From contig NZ_CP009505.1 of the NCBI RefSeq assembly GCF_000970045.1, positions 2,876,808-2,940,807 of the forward strand: 64,000 nt of DNA, read 5' to 3'. Below, piece by piece: positions 1 to 8,916 of the stretch; position 1 is the stretch's first letter, and the number at the start of each line of letters is the position of its first letter. The notes below the pieces were generated by a model, which had not been told where the DNA came from, did no database searches, and saw nothing but the letters and a program-made list of their open reading frames with translations. A program made the position numbers and the translations under genes. Origin of the DNA: Methanosarcina sp. MTP4. GTDB lineage: Archaea; Halobacteriota; Methanosarcinia; Methanosarcinales; Methanosarcinaceae.

Positions 1-64
1 CTGAAACTAATGGAAATGGAAATTAAATGGGAATTGATTGAAAACAAATGAGTGAGAAAGGTTT

Positions 65-1327
65 TCAGACCTTTCTCGGGTCGGTAATTTCTCCGGTAAG
101 GGCGGATGCTCCCGCTGTTGCCGGGGAACATAGATATACGAAGGATTCGGCACTTCCTTCCCTGCCCTTGAAGTTGCGGTTGGAGGTTGCCAGCCCCACT
201 TCTCCAGCACCGAGGAGGCCGAAAGAGCCACCCATACAGGGTCCACAACAGGGGGATTCAACGATTGCCCCGGCTTCCATGAGCTTTTCGATGTAGCCGG
301 CTTTCATCAGTTTCATGTATTCGGTCCTTGAAGCCGGGACTACCAGAAGACGCAGTCCCTTTGCCACGGGCTCGTCTCCCATGATATCAGCCAGAATCTT
401 GATGTCCTCAAACCTACCGTTCGTGCAGGAGCCCATGAAAATCTGGTCGACTTTCGTACCCTCGACTTCGGAAACGGGCTTTACGTTGTCCACGTTGTGA
501 GGGCAGGCAACCTGGGGTTCCAGGTCCGAGATGTCGTAATGCCTTACATCGAAGTACGCGGCATCCTCGTCAGACTTCCAGTACGGGTCAAACTCGTAGT
601 CTGGAATGCGCTCTTTCAGATATGCGGCTGTTACCTCGTCCGCCTCGATGATGCCTGCCTTTCCGCCCATCTCGATTGCCATGTTGGACATGGTCATACG
701 CTCGGGGATGGAAAGGGAACGGACGGCGGGACCTCCGAATTCGGCAGCCATATACCTGACTCCTTCTACTCCGACGTCCCCGATAAGGTGGAGGATAAGG
801 TCCTTGGAATAAACACGCTCAGGCAACTTTCCTTTGATATCAAAGCGGAAGGTTTCAGGTACCCTGAACCAGAGTTTCCCCGTGGCAAAGACGGCTGCCA
901 TGTCGGTTGAGCCTATGCCGGTAGAAAACGCCCCTAAAGACCCGTAAGCACAGGTGTGAGAGTCCGATCCCACGATAAGGTCTCCAGGCATCACGTGCCC
1001 TTTTTCGGGCAGGACCTGGTGGCAGACCCCTTCATAAACGTCATAATTTAAAATGCCCTGCTCTTCCGCGAACTTCCTTAACATGATATGGTTCTGCGCG
1101 GCGTGGATGGAATCCGCAGGGACCTGGTGGTCAAATACGATTACAATCTTGCTGGGGTCCCAGACTGTTTTCTCTTCCTGGCCATTCATAATCTCGTAAA
1201 AGCCCTGGATCGCCAGCGGACCTGTAATGTCATGCGTCATTGCCAGGTCTATATTTGCCAGTACAAAATCCCCGGCCTTTACGGATTTCCCGGAGGCTTT
1301 CGAAAATATCTTCTCCGAAACAGTCAT
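65..1327 (-). CDS. leuC: 3-isopropylmalate/homoaconitate-type dehydratase, large subunit
   Basis: Large subunit of an aconitase-family hydro-lyase that isomerises 3-isopropylmalate (leucine), citramalate-derived methylmalate (isoleucine) or homocitrate-type acids (coenzyme B side chain). The sequence alone does not separate these substrates. It is about 420 residues, the usual archaeal length. It shows [15 protein letters not shown] near the middle and the 4Fe-4S cysteines in [12 protein letters not shown] and [11 protein letters not shown]. The open frame extends to 1360, but the TATA box at 1375-1391 predicts a transcript starting near 1355, so the ATG at 1327 (MTVSEKIF, family-like) is preferred. 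The small subunit is not adjacent, which is normal for archaeal LeuC/LeuD. Family call firm, substrate open. Confidence 0.9.
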   Translation of the reverse strand: MTVSEKIFSKASGKSVKAGDFVLANIDLAMTHDITGPLAIQGFYEIMNGQEEKTVWDPSKIVIVFDHQVPADSIHAAQNHIMLRKFAEEQGILNYDVYEGVCHQVLPEKGHVMPGDLIVGSDSHTCAYGSLGAFSTGIGSTDMAAVFATGKLWFRVPETFRFDIKGKLPERVYSKDLILHLIGDVGVEGVRYMAAEFGGPAVRSLSIPERMTMSNMAIEMGGKAGIIEADEVTAAYLKERIPDYEFDPYWKSDEDAAYFDVRHYDISDLEPQVACPHNVDNVKPVSEVEGTKVDQIFMGSCTNGRFEDIKILADIMGDEPVAKGLRLLVVPASRTEYMKLMKAGYIEKLMEAGAIVESPCCGPCMGGSFGLLGAGEVGLATSNRNFKGREGSAESFVYLCSPATAGASALTGEITDPRKV

Positions 1328-1374
1328 CGGACGTTCATCACTACCAGACATCCCGGTCATGGGGAATACTACGC

Positions 1375-1391
1375 TTTATAATAAATAAATT
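1375..1391 (-). promoter_or_regulatory. TATA box for the LeuC-type gene
   Basis: On the minus strand an AT block containing TTATTTATTATAAAG lies about 50 bases upstream of the preferred ATG. Archaeal transcripts start about 22-27 bases after the TATA centre, which puts the start near 1355 and supports the ATG at 1327. The adjoining 1400-1585 is purine-rich filler with no gene. Confidence 0.5.
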
Positions 1392-1585
1392 TAATTGATG
1401 GTTCGGAGATGGACTGTGAAGAGAAACGTTGTACAGAAGTGCCCGGAAATGTCCGAAAAAGCACAAATAAAGAAGATAAAAAGGGGAATAAAAGGAGATA
1501 ATAGGGAGAAAAGAGGAAGAGAAGGGAAGAAAAGAGAGATAGAAATAAAATGAGAAGTAAGAGAAAGCGCAATCACATAGAAAGT

Positions 1586-2497
1586 TCAATCATATTCCGG
1601 AATTTTCCAGGGGATCTTTGAAACCCCGCTGCTGTCATGGACAATAAAGGCAAAAGCACCTTTTGCCGCATTTTTCTTTGCGAGTTCCAGGCCGCCACCA
1701 TCTTTTTCGAAATTTTCAAACTTTTCGTACACAGCAAGCATGTCTTCAAGTTCGGCAAGGTATCTGGAAAGCAGGTCCTCAGCCAGTTTCAGGCTCTCTT
1801 CCCTGGATATTGGGCATCCCAGCCCTTCACATTCACAGGTATAAAGCTTCAGGTCTTCCATGTAAAAAGGGTAAGTCCTGCAGAGCATCGGGCGCACTGG
1901 GTAGATCCTGCACCTGTTTGCCCCCTGCTCCAGAAAAACACAGTCCCCGTTCCTTTTTCGCCTGAGCATCCAGCCAAAGGCATGGATATTGCCTTCGGAG
2001 TCGACGTCCTCTTCCAGTAGTTCCAGGAACTGCAGGGAATTCCCACCTGTATCACCAGAGATGCCCCCACATTTATCACGTCCTGCGGACTCTTGTTCCG
2101 CAAACTCCTGTCCTGCAGATTTTTCTGCCTCTTCGCCCTCGTAAACACCATCTTCAGAGGCACCTTTAACTTCATCAACCTCAGACCCGGATTCAAAAAC
2201 GTCCGGGATAAGGGGGCCTGCAATTTCGAGCTTTGACAGCCCGCTGTACTCCCGAATTTCCCCTATTTCCCGGGGAATTACCAGGACACGGTTGTCCCCG
2301 AAAGCCCTTCTGCAGCACTTCCCGCACTGGCGGCAGGAAAAGCCTGTTTTTTCAATTTCGGCTGCAAGTTTTTCAGGGTCAAGCCTGCGGGCTGCCTCGA
2401 TTTCTTTTTTGAGGCCGGAAATCAAAAGGAGCTGGAACTTTGTTTTCCCGGAATTTTGTTTGGATTTTTGCCCGCTGTCTGAACTGGAACCTTTCAT
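1586..2497 (-). CDS. YkgJ-type cysteine-cluster protein (putative Zn/Fe chelatase family)
   Basis: A 303-residue protein of the YkgJ/UPF0153 cysteine-cluster family, whose biochemical role is unsettled (metal binding is assumed). The first cluster is FSCRQCGKCCRR near residue 55. A second set follows in CRIYPVRPMLCRTYPF and in a downstream CEC...C stretch, the arrangement typical of the family. A glutamate/serine-rich insert of about 50 residues separates the two. An earlier in-frame GTG at 2509 exists, but the ATG at 2497 has GAGGTG four bases upstream and is the better start. It faces the ACT regulator divergently across about 220 bases. Family solid, function unknown. Confidence 0.8.
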   Translation of the reverse strand: MKGSSSDSGQKSKQNSGKTKFQLLLISGLKKEIEAARRLDPEKLAAEIEKTGFSCRQCGKCCRRAFGDNRVLVIPREIGEIREYSGLSKLEIAGPLIPDVFESGSEVDEVKGASEDGVYEGEEAEKSAGQEFAEQESAGRDKCGGISGDTGGNSLQFLELLEEDVDSEGNIHAFGWMLRRKRNGDCVFLEQGANRCRIYPVRPMLCRTYPFYMEDLKLYTCECEGLGCPISREESLKLAEDLLSRYLAELEDMLAVYEKFENFEKDGGGLELAKKNAAKGAFAFIVHDSSGVSKIPWKIPEYD

Positions 2498-2681
2498 ACT
2501 GCACCTCACAGATATTGCACTTCACAGTACCCTGCTGCTACATCAAATTAACGCAGGAATTGTTATGCGAAAAAACGGCACAAAATTTCACAGTAAATTC
2601 AGAAGAAAATAACCGGGAAGACCACCCGGAAAAAACCCTCGCCTTTCCAGCAATCAACGCAGACCAAAAATTCATCAGTAA

Positions 2682-2692
2682 GCTTTATATCC
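2682..2692 (+). promoter_or_regulatory. TATA box of the ACT-domain regulator
   Basis: GCTTTATATCC lies about 30 bases upstream of the ATG at 2719. No ribosome site precedes that ATG, so the transcript is probably leaderless or nearly so. Confidence 0.5.
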
Positions 2693-2718
2693 AGAACCCA
2701 ATTTAAACTCTAATTTAT

Positions 2719-3222
2719 ATGTGGCAGACATTACTCAAAAAATTTGAAAAATACCCGGCTCAGGCAAAGGTGCTTAAACTCTTATTCGAACGCGGCTTCC
2801 AGGTAAATGAAGAAGGCAAAGTAACTTCCGGAAGTATCGAGATAGCGCACACCCAGCTTGCAAAAGAAGCAGGAGTTGACCGGAGAGTGGTTGACGCAAC
2901 CACAAAAACCATCGTCTCGGACAAACTGCTCAGCACTATTTTCAAAAACGTCCATTCCATTCCCTTCTTAAGAGACGTTGCTCCCTCTCTGGACCTCGGA
3001 GTCATCATAATCATCCCCGAAGACGCCGCACATGTGGGCATACTTGCAGAAGTTGCAACTCTCATCTCAAGACACGAAGTGAGCATCCGCCAGGCAGTCT
3101 CCGACGACCCCTACCTGACCGACAACCCCCGGCTAACCATCATCACCGACCAGAAAGTCCCCGGCGATCTCGTGGACGATATCCTGAAACTCCCCAGCGT
3201 GAAGGGTGTAAGCATTTACTGA
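2719..3222 (+). CDS. Predicted regulator of amino acid metabolism, HTH plus ACT domain
   Basis: A 167-residue protein matching the archaeal COG2150 type. An N-terminal helix-turn-helix-like half (about residues 1-75, with QLAKEAGVDRRVVDATTKTI) precedes a C-terminal ACT domain (about 90-167). ACT domains bind small ligands, usually amino acids, and control neighbouring domains. The second half begins LGVIIIIPEDAAHVGI and ends on the last ACT strand, VKGVSIY, so the protein is complete. The gene stands alone with its own TATA box and a short or absent leader. Ligand and targets cannot be read from sequence. Proximity to a LeuC-type gene is suggestive only. Confidence 0.8.
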   Translation: MWQTLLKKFEKYPAQAKVLKLLFERGFQVNEEGKVTSGSIEIAHTQLAKEAGVDRRVVDATTKTIVSDKLLSTIFKNVHSIPFLRDVAPSLDLGVIIIIPEDAAHVGILAEVATLISRHEVSIRQAVSDDPYLTDNPRLTIITDQKVPGDLVDDILKLPSVKGVSIY

Positions 3223-3240
3223 AAAGTTCTAAAAAAATTA

Positions 3241-3305
3241 AAAGGAAAACAGGAAGAAAAAAGGAAAACAGGAAGAAAAAGGAAAACAGGAAGAAAAAGG
3301 AAAAA
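3241..3305. repeat. Tandem purine repeat between convergent genes
   Basis: A 17-18 base unit close to GGAAAACAGGAAGAAAAA occurs three times with small changes. It lies between the 3' ends of two convergent genes. No other function is visible. Confidence 0.7.
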
Positions 3306-3409
3306 AGAAAGCGGGACAGGAAAACCCCGCGTTTCATATTGTTTTTCCCTAATCAAAATATTTTTACGGACAGGATCTGAGAAAAGCTTAAGGTCTGTGT
3401 GGCAGAAAC

Positions 3410-4348
3410 TCAGATGAGTGTTGCCCATCCATTATTATAGGCATTATAGTAGCCATTGTAGCATTCATTGTCAAGCCAATAGCTCCCCTGCACGGTTCCA
3501 AAAAACCCTGCAACTTTGTATTCAGCGTTTTCGTACCCTTTCACCTGATGTCCGGGAATAATGAATATGTCATCGTCCTGGTGGGCATTTGCTACCACCG
3601 CACCGTTCGGAAGCTCCCAGAGCCGTACATGATAGCCCCCAAGCACCCTGTACTTGCTGTCGGCCATACCGTCCCCACGTACCCAGCTTCCGTCAGGGTA
3701 TGAGAGGTAGTGAGTGTATTCCGAGGGGTTGTCAACCCATCTTTGCCGCAGGATTACGCTTTTCACTGTTTTCAGGTTACTCTGTTCCCAGACAAGGTTC
3801 ACCGGGTCTTCGAGTTCATAGAACCACAGGACTTTTGACCATGTCCACTGAGAATAAGAGACAGAAGCAGAGTCACAAACCGGGGCAGAAGCAGAGTCAC
3901 AAGCCAGCCACCATTCATATGGGTCATCGGCAGTTGTCAGGACCACGGATTTCTCGGACAGGACCTCTTTTCGGTCTCCCGGATACATCGCAAAAGGACC
4001 TGCCTGTGTATTGACAGTTACCTGCTTTCCCGAAGGGGCGGTAAAAGATTTTGTTTTTGTTAATTTATCAACTTTGAATTTCTGTTTAAGTTTCTCTCCG
4101 GAATAAGTCTCGGTAATTTCGAACTTCCCGTCTTTTTTGTATTTGTAAACCGTTGCCACCTCTACTTCCACGGTGTGAGCTTGCTTCCATTCTTCCCAGG
4201 AGGAAGAATCAACGGGCTTTTCTCCACTGTCTTCATTCCAGGGAGATTTGTTCTCCTGAGCAGCTCCTGCCGCCGGAACCAGCCCCATTCCTAAAAACAG
4301 CATCATAACGACTAAGCTGATTAAAACCAATTTTTTGCAGATATTCAA
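3410..4348 (-). CDS. Secreted protein of unknown function
   Basis: A 312-residue exported protein I do not recognise. It has a clear signal peptide: KK in the n-region, a hydrophobic core LVLISLVVMMLFLGMGL, and AGAA just before the mature part. The mature protein is rich in Trp, Tyr and Lys and ends with a glycine/asparagine/tyrosine-rich tail (CYNGYYNAYNNGW). No transmembrane anchor or PGF tail follows, so it is probably released or held by other surface components. The start is TTG, supported by a strong GGAGGGG site six bases upstream, with a TATA box further up. Export is well supported, function unknown. Confidence 0.75.
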   Translation of the reverse strand: MNICKKLVLISLVVMMLFLGMGLVPAAGAAQENKSPWNEDSGEKPVDSSSWEEWKQAHTVEVEVATVYKYKKDGKFEITETYSGEKLKQKFKVDKLTKTKSFTAPSGKQVTVNTQAGPFAMYPGDRKEVLSEKSVVLTTADDPYEWWLACDSASAPVCDSASVSYSQWTWSKVLWFYELEDPVNLVWEQSNLKTVKSVILRQRWVDNPSEYTHYLSYPDGSWVRGDGMADSKYRVLGGYHVRLWELPNGAVVANAHQDDDIFIIPGHQVKGYENAEYKVAGFFGTVQGSYWLDNECYNGYYNAYNNGWATLI

Positions 4349-4767
4349 CTATTCCCCTCCAATAATTTCCTGAACACCAGAAACAATTATCGCATACAAA
4401 AACAAACGTGATCCGTATATATTTATTTGAGAAACACAATGCCAGTATAGTTACAAAGTAATATTAGAAACAAAAAAGTGATATGGGAAACAAAACTTCA
4501 CATATTTTAAGATCCGAAGCTGCGAGTTTAAAGACAGTTTCCTGGAATTCGGGACAAAACTTTAGGATAAGAGTATTCCTGCCGATGGTGCAGGGGAAAG
4601 CCGGAAAAAAGCCCTTGGGAAGGGATTGAAAAATTCCAGGGGGAAAATATCCATGTTCAGGGTTTTTTATAATTTAAAGCGTCAATAGACCCTGATTAAT
4701 AAAAATAACTTCGAACAGGCCTGCAGTTAAAGCCACCTATAAATAATAACAGTGTATATTTTCTAAT
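4349..4767. other. Divergent intergenic region with TATA boxes for both flanking genes
   Basis: No gene is visible. The minus-strand TATA element at 4415-4428 (AAATAAATATATACG read on that strand) serves the secreted protein. The plus-strand element CTATAAATAATAA at about 4737-4749 serves the vWA gene and predicts transcription starting very close to 4765. The middle is unremarkable AT-rich DNA. Confidence 0.5.
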
Positions 4768-6852
4768 ATGTCCCGAGTAAGCATTTTTCCCTGCTTATTC
4801 GGAATTTTGAAAAAAATTAAAAGAACATTTCATTTCCAATCCTTACAGAACAAAGGGGGATTTTGCATAAAGAAAATTCTTATCATTTGCTTAATTTTGC
4901 TGGCAGCAGTACAGGTGGGCGCTGCCAGTTCCAGCTCCGAGTACTTAAAAATTACTACGGATGTGAACAACGGATATGCAATTACCACAGTTGAGGAAAA
5001 GCTTAACAACCCGACAGATACGGCGATAAACGACGAATTCAGTTTCCTGATCCCGGAAGAGGCTTTCATCTCTGGTTTTTCCCTGATCGTTGACGGGAAA
5101 GAATACAGGGCCAAAGTCCTTCCTGAAGAGGAAGCCTCCGAGAAATACGAAACTGCGGCATCTGAAGGGAGGACAGCCGGACTCCTGGAAACGAAAGAAG
5201 AAAACCTTTTTTCCTATGTCCTCAGCTTCGAACCCGGCCAGAGCATTACCGTGAAACTGAGCTATGAACAGGCGCTTAAGAAAACGCTCGGTGAGTACGA
5301 ACTGGTGCAGCTCCTGGAAAGCAATCATCCGGTTAACAACCTCTCGGTAAACGTAAACGTAAATGCTGCAAACCAGCTCACCCGCCTGGAAGCCCCGGAC
5401 TTCCCCGGAGCCGAAGTTGAGTACCTTTCTGCAAACAGCGGACAGGTGAGATATAAGGCAAACTCGCTGTCTTCCTCGGAACTCAGGGTAATTTTCGAAA
5501 CGGCAAACCCACCCCTGAACGGGAACATGCTCTTTTACGAAAACGGGGGTAAGGGATACATGATGCACATTTTTTCCCCGAGTGAAGAGGATATGGGGAC
5601 TTCGGCCATGAGCAAGGAAATAATCTTTGTGCTTGACAAATCAGGCTCGATGCAGGGCTACAAAATGGAGCAGGTAAAGGAAGTGTTCGGAGACATAATT
5701 GAGGACCTGCCTCCCGGAGACCGCTTTAACATAATCTCCTTCGACGGGTACGTCCGGAGCTATTCCGAAAGCCTCATGGAAGCAAGCTCCGAGGAAAAAG
5801 CCGGAGCCCTGGACTTTGTAAACAGCCTCAATGCAAGAGGCGGCACGAACATCAATGAAGCCCTCCTTACCGCCCTCGGGATGTTCGACCCTGCAAGTGA
5901 AAGGGTGCCTATCATCGTCTTCCTGACCGACGGGGAACCCACGGAAGGGGTTACCTCCCCTTACGCAATCCGACAGAACATCCAGGGTGTCAACGAGGCA
6001 CAGGTCTCGGTCTTCTCCATCGCCTTCGGGATCGATTCCGAAAGCAATTACCAGTTCCTCAGAGCCATGAGCCTTGAGAATTACGGGACCGCAGAGTGGT
6101 TTTCCCCTGAAGATAACGCAGCCGAAGAAATAGGCGGCTTCTACGAAACAATTTCAACGCCCCTGATCACGGACATGGAATTTTCCTACGGCGAAGGAGT
6201 CTCGGAAATCGTAAACACCGGGGTAAAGAACCTCTTTGCAGGCTCTGATGCCATTATCCTCGGCAAATACCCCTCTGAAACCGGCAGAGTCCTTACGGAT
6301 GTCACGGCAACTACCAGGACGGGAGACAGGGATTTCTCAGAAGAGTTCGAGGTAGACCCGGCAGAGGTAAACTCTTTTATTCCACGCCTCTGGGCCTACA
6401 CCACCATCGAAACCCTGATGGACAGGATCGAGGTCGAAGGGGAAACCGAAGAGCTTGTGTCCGAAGTCACGGCACTTGCCCTGGAATTCGGATTCGTGAC
6501 TCCCTATACCTCCCTCTTCGTGGAACTGCCTGAACCGGCCCCGGAAGAGGACAAAAGCGAAGACTCTGAGGCAGCAGAAGAAGCAATGGAAATGCCTGCA
6601 GAAGAAGTAGAGGAAGCCGGGGGAGAATGGGACGAAGAGGAAGTTGTAGAAGAAGAAGATGAAATGGCCGAATCTTACCCGGCACAGCCAAAGCCTGGCG
6701 CAGGCTCATCCTACGACAGGAACACGGCGTATGAAGAAGCAGAAGATGTTGAAGAGCTTGATGAAGAGGAACCAACCCCCGGTTTCGGATTGCTTTCAAC
6801 CCTTATGGGAGTGCTAGGAATCGGCTTTTTACTGCAGAGAAGACAGGGATGA
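4768..6852 (+). CDS. VIT/vWA-domain surface protein with PGF-CTERM tail
   Basis: A large exported protein with inter-alpha-trypsin-inhibitor architecture. A VIT domain (about residues 55-190) is followed by a von Willebrand A domain (about 285-455) with the metal site FVLDKSGSMQG. After a further beta-rich section comes a very acidic Glu/Asp linker (about 600-670), then a C-terminal archaeosortase-type signal starting TPGFGLLSTL and ending in RR. It is expected to be displayed at the cell surface for adhesion or protein binding. The only canonical start (4768) gives an unusually long 31-residue n-region before the signal peptide KKILIICLILLAAVQVGA. See the finding on the start codon. Confidence 0.85.
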   Translation: MSRVSIFPCLFGILKKIKRTFHFQSLQNKGGFCIKKILIICLILLAAVQVGAASSSSEYLKITTDVNNGYAITTVEEKLNNPTDTAINDEFSFLIPEEAFISGFSLIVDGKEYRAKVLPEEEASEKYETAASEGRTAGLLETKEENLFSYVLSFEPGQSITVKLSYEQALKKTLGEYELVQLLESNHPVNNLSVNVNVNAANQLTRLEAPDFPGAEVEYLSANSGQVRYKANSLSSSELRVIFETANPPLNGNMLFYENGGKGYMMHIFSPSEEDMGTSAMSKEIIFVLDKSGSMQGYKMEQVKEVFGDIIEDLPPGDRFNIISFDGYVRSYSESLMEASSEEKAGALDFVNSLNARGGTNINEALLTALGMFDPASERVPIIVFLTDGEPTEGVTSPYAIRQNIQGVNEAQVSVFSIAFGIDSESNYQFLRAMSLENYGTAEWFSPEDNAAEEIGGFYETISTPLITDMEFSYGEGVSEIVNTGVKNLFAGSDAIILGKYPSETGRVLTDVTATTRTGDRDFSEEFEVDPAEVNSFIPRLWAYTTIETLMDRIEVEGETEELVSEVTALALEFGFVTPYTSLFVELPEPAPEEDKSEDSEAAEEAMEMPAEEVEEAGGEWDEEEVVEEEDEMAESYPAQPKPGAGSSYDRNTAYEEAEDVEELDEEEPTPGFGLLSTLMGVLGIGFLLQRRQG

Positions 6853-6903
6853 GAAGGTAGGAATTAAGAAAAAGACAAAACCACCGTTACCTGCGGAAAA
6901 TTG

Positions 6904-6935
6904 AAGGGGTAAAACCCCTTCCCATACATCTTTTT
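6904..6935 (+). terminator. Hairpin terminator after the vWA gene
   Basis: AAGGGGT and ACCCCTT (6904-6910 and 6914-6920) form a perfect 7-bp hairpin with a 3-base loop. A CTTTTT run follows about ten bases later. Confidence 0.55.
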
Positions 6936-6961
6936 AAGATAAAGAGAAGAAATAAAGAGAT

Positions 6962-7007
6962 AAGTAAGAGCAGAAGTAAGAGCAGAAGTAAGAGCAGAAG
7001 TAAGAGA
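6962..7007. repeat. 12-bp tandem repeat
   Basis: AAGTAAGAGCAG is repeated at 6962, 6974 and 6986, with a degenerate fourth copy at 6998. It lies in non-coding DNA. Confidence 0.75.
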
Positions 7008-7016
7008 AAAGAATGC

Positions 7017-7082
7017 GCTCCCGTCAAGATGAAAATGGCTACATCTTTGATTAACGTGCAGAAAGTGGACGGGAGCACACGC
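7017..7082 (-). ncRNA. Putative structured small RNA A (divergent partner of B)
   Basis: Read on the minus strand, GCTCCCGTC and GACGGGAGC (9 bp) close a 42-base region containing the hairpin AAGATG/CATCTT, which abuts the 3' side of the closing stem. A TATA-like ATTAAATAAT at 7103-7112 is about 26 bases before the stem. RNA B has the same architecture with a compensated base pair. No family is recognised and no start or end is proven. Confidence 0.4.
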
Positions 7083-7242
7083 AATAGAGAAGATACTTTG
7101 TAATTATTTAATCCAGCTGATTCAGCTAATGCTTATTAGCACCCTGGGTAAAAGAAAAAGGATAATAAGAACCTATAAGCAAAAAGTAAGGTTCGTTACC
7201 CGAATAAATTAGTTTAAATCACTGCATAACGTTTTTATTTTT

Positions 7243-7320
7243 GATGCTTCCGCCAAAACTATCCTACAGCAGATGTTTCCAGAGATAAGTAGCTCGCTTA
7301 TCTGGCGGGAGCAAATCTCC
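7243..7320 (+). ncRNA. Putative structured small RNA B
   Basis: GCTTCCGCC (7246-7254) pairs with GGCGGGAGC (7304-7312). Inside, AGATAAG (7283-7289) pairs with CTTATCT (7297-7303), directly abutting the 3' strand of the outer stem. TTTAAATC at 7213-7220 is correctly placed to start transcription near 7243. A short CCGG hairpin follows. The outer stem resembles that of RNA A, with a T-A to C-G covariation. No known RNA family is recognised. Confidence 0.4.
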
Positions 7321-7391
7321 GGGAAACCGGTCGCTTCCTTTGCTGAAAGGAAAAAGGGAAAGGAAACAAAGAAAAGGATTATTTGAAGCTC

Positions 7392-7880
7392 TCAGAATTT
7401 AGGTTCGGTTTCAATTATTCGGCTTAAATTCCGAATTGTCCGGTCCGTATTTTTGTGCAGTACCCCGATTCCCCCGGCGTCCTCCCATTCACTGATATTT
7501 TTGAAGTTATCATCGATAAGTACCCTGGTGGGGCCGGAATGAAGGGCTTTTTCCGTCCTCTGGCAAAGAATAGCTTTTTTTGCATAAGCTTCCCCGAGTT
7601 CTCTCCTGAGCCATTCTATTTTTCCGGCCCTGGCGTTTGCCAGAGCTTCTCTTCTTTCCGGAAAGGGGAGAGCCGAGAGGATTGAAAGAGGTAAATTCGA
7701 AGCGTTCAGGTGAGCGTAAAGCTCCCTTCCCCCCGGTATCCAGGACATGTCGGACCAGAAACTAATCCCCGCATCTGTTAACCTTTTCCAGAAACGGTCT
7801 TTATCACACATGTACCAGGTCATCATATTCGGCTCAATTTCTTCGCAAGCCCCGTTGAAGTCCGTGAGTACCCCGTCCAT
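7392..7880 (-). CDS. HAD-family phosphatase, NT5C-like, with start-codon problem
   Basis: A HAD-superfamily hydrolase resembling 5'(3')-deoxyribonucleotidase-type proteins. Motif I reads FLDMDGVLTDF and motif IV-like residues read VLIDDNFKNISEW. The only canonical start (ATG 7878-7880) is the methionine inside DMDG, so the protein as called loses the first aspartate, the expected nucleophile. The frame stays open upstream to 8019, reading ...GLKIFLD before that ATG, but contains no ATG, GTG or TTG. Either a non-canonical start is used near 7890-7898 (homologs of this type begin with KIFLDMDGV), or the gene has lost its start. Family clear, expression doubtful. Confidence 0.65.
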   Translation of the reverse strand: MDGVLTDFNGACEEIEPNMMTWYMCDKDRFWKRLTDAGISFWSDMSWIPGGRELYAHLNASNLPLSILSALPFPERREALANARAGKIEWLRRELGEAYAKKAILCQRTEKALHSGPTRVLIDDNFKNISEWEDAGGIGVLHKNTDRTIRNLSRIIETEPKF

Positions 7881-7898
7881 ATCAAGGAATATTTTTAG

Positions 7899-8205
7899 GC
7901 CCGGGGTTTCCGGAGCCCGGAACCGTACGGAGGATAAATCGGGAATTGTATTCCGGAATCCTCCTTTACTGCATTGGTCGATGGAAATAGTATCACAACC
8001 ACATGGTGATTTTCTTGATTAGCATATTTCTTATTGAATGCATAAAAAAGCCAGTATAAAAAAATATACATTGTAAGTAAAAGAGAAGAGTTTGTGAATG
8101 GATGGAGACAAAACACTGAAGCGAAAGTTTACCTCAAGCATTTCATTCAGGGGATGCAGGATAAAAAATGAAAAGAAAATGAAAAAGAGATCAAAAGAGG
8201 TTGAT
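7899..8205. other. Intergenic region upstream of the HAD gene
   Basis: An AT-rich stretch. On the minus strand AAGGAGGAT (about 7958-7966) looks like a ribosome site, but no start codon in the HAD frame follows it at normal spacing. No gene is seen. Confidence 0.3.
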
Positions 8206-8625
8206 TCAGCTTTCAGTTAAGTCATCTCTTACCAGTACAAGGGTCTTTGCAAGCATATCATGTATACCCTGTCTTTTTTCGTTGAAGATTATTGGCAGGA
8301 AACCGGCGCCTAAAGGCAGAGCAGCCAGGATCTTAGCAACAAACCTCTTTGTGGCCCGGTCAAAAGAAATCCTGTTCCCCTCAAGATCGGTTACAATGAT
8401 GTTCATTGCCTGCTTGCCCACGGTCCCCTGCCGAGACGAACTTTCCTGATAGGCAAAGTAGTTCCAGGAGACGAGTATCACCAAAATGTAAAAGAAAGGC
8501 CCCCCCAGCACACCTCCTTCCCTCATGCCCGAGATGAACTGGAAGAAAGCCACCAGGACTATGATTATGAACAAATCGATGATTGAGGCGATGAACCTCC
8601 TCAGAAAGCCGGAATAATTATGCAT
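8206..8625 (-). CDS. RDD-family membrane protein
   Basis: A 139-residue integral membrane protein of the RDD family, small proteins with conserved Arg and Asp residues in membrane segments and suspected transport or ion roles. It begins MHNYSGFLRRFIASIIDLFI with the conserved R and D of helix 1. A second membrane helix surrounds FYILVILVSWNYF, then comes the family feature TVGKQAMNIIVTDL and a final hydrophobic segment, LAALPLGAGFLPII. GAGG eight bases before the ATG supports the start. The gene stands alone, with nothing nearby to suggest a substrate. Confidence 0.8.
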   Translation of the reverse strand: MHNYSGFLRRFIASIIDLFIIIVLVAFFQFISGMREGGVLGGPFFYILVILVSWNYFAYQESSSRQGTVGKQAMNIIVTDLEGNRISFDRATKRFVAKILAALPLGAGFLPIIFNEKRQGIHDMLAKTLVLVRDDLTES

Positions 8626-8626
8626 G

Positions 8627-8705
8627 GATTTTCCTCATGAATTCTTTAATGAATTCCTTTCACGGATTCTTTTCATGGATTTTCTTCGTGGATTCCTTTC
8701 ATTAA
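8627..8705. repeat. Imperfect tandem repeat upstream of the RDD gene
   Basis: A 13-16 base motif close to ATGGATTCCTTTC recurs about five times with variations just upstream of the RDD coding start. It may overlap the leader. No function is inferred. Confidence 0.5.
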
Positions 8706-8916
8706 TCTCACTCTAAGATATTTCAAACATTAGACGGCGATAAATAATAAAATTACCCATTATTGAAAAAGCGGCTACTTTAAATAAGGGCCACTAAAAG
8801 ATGTGAAATCATTCTGCAACTTAAGTTCAAAACGATTCAAACCTTAAACAATTCTTAAATAATTCTCACTTCATAATAAACGGCAAGAAAAAAAGAGAAG
8901 AAAAAAGAGGCTCTCC

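Noticed and set aside
7895-8116. 73-codon minus-strand frame upstream of the HAD gene
   Set aside because: Considered as a frameshifted N terminus of the HAD protein, but its end (YPPYGSGLRKPRA) bears no HAD motif.
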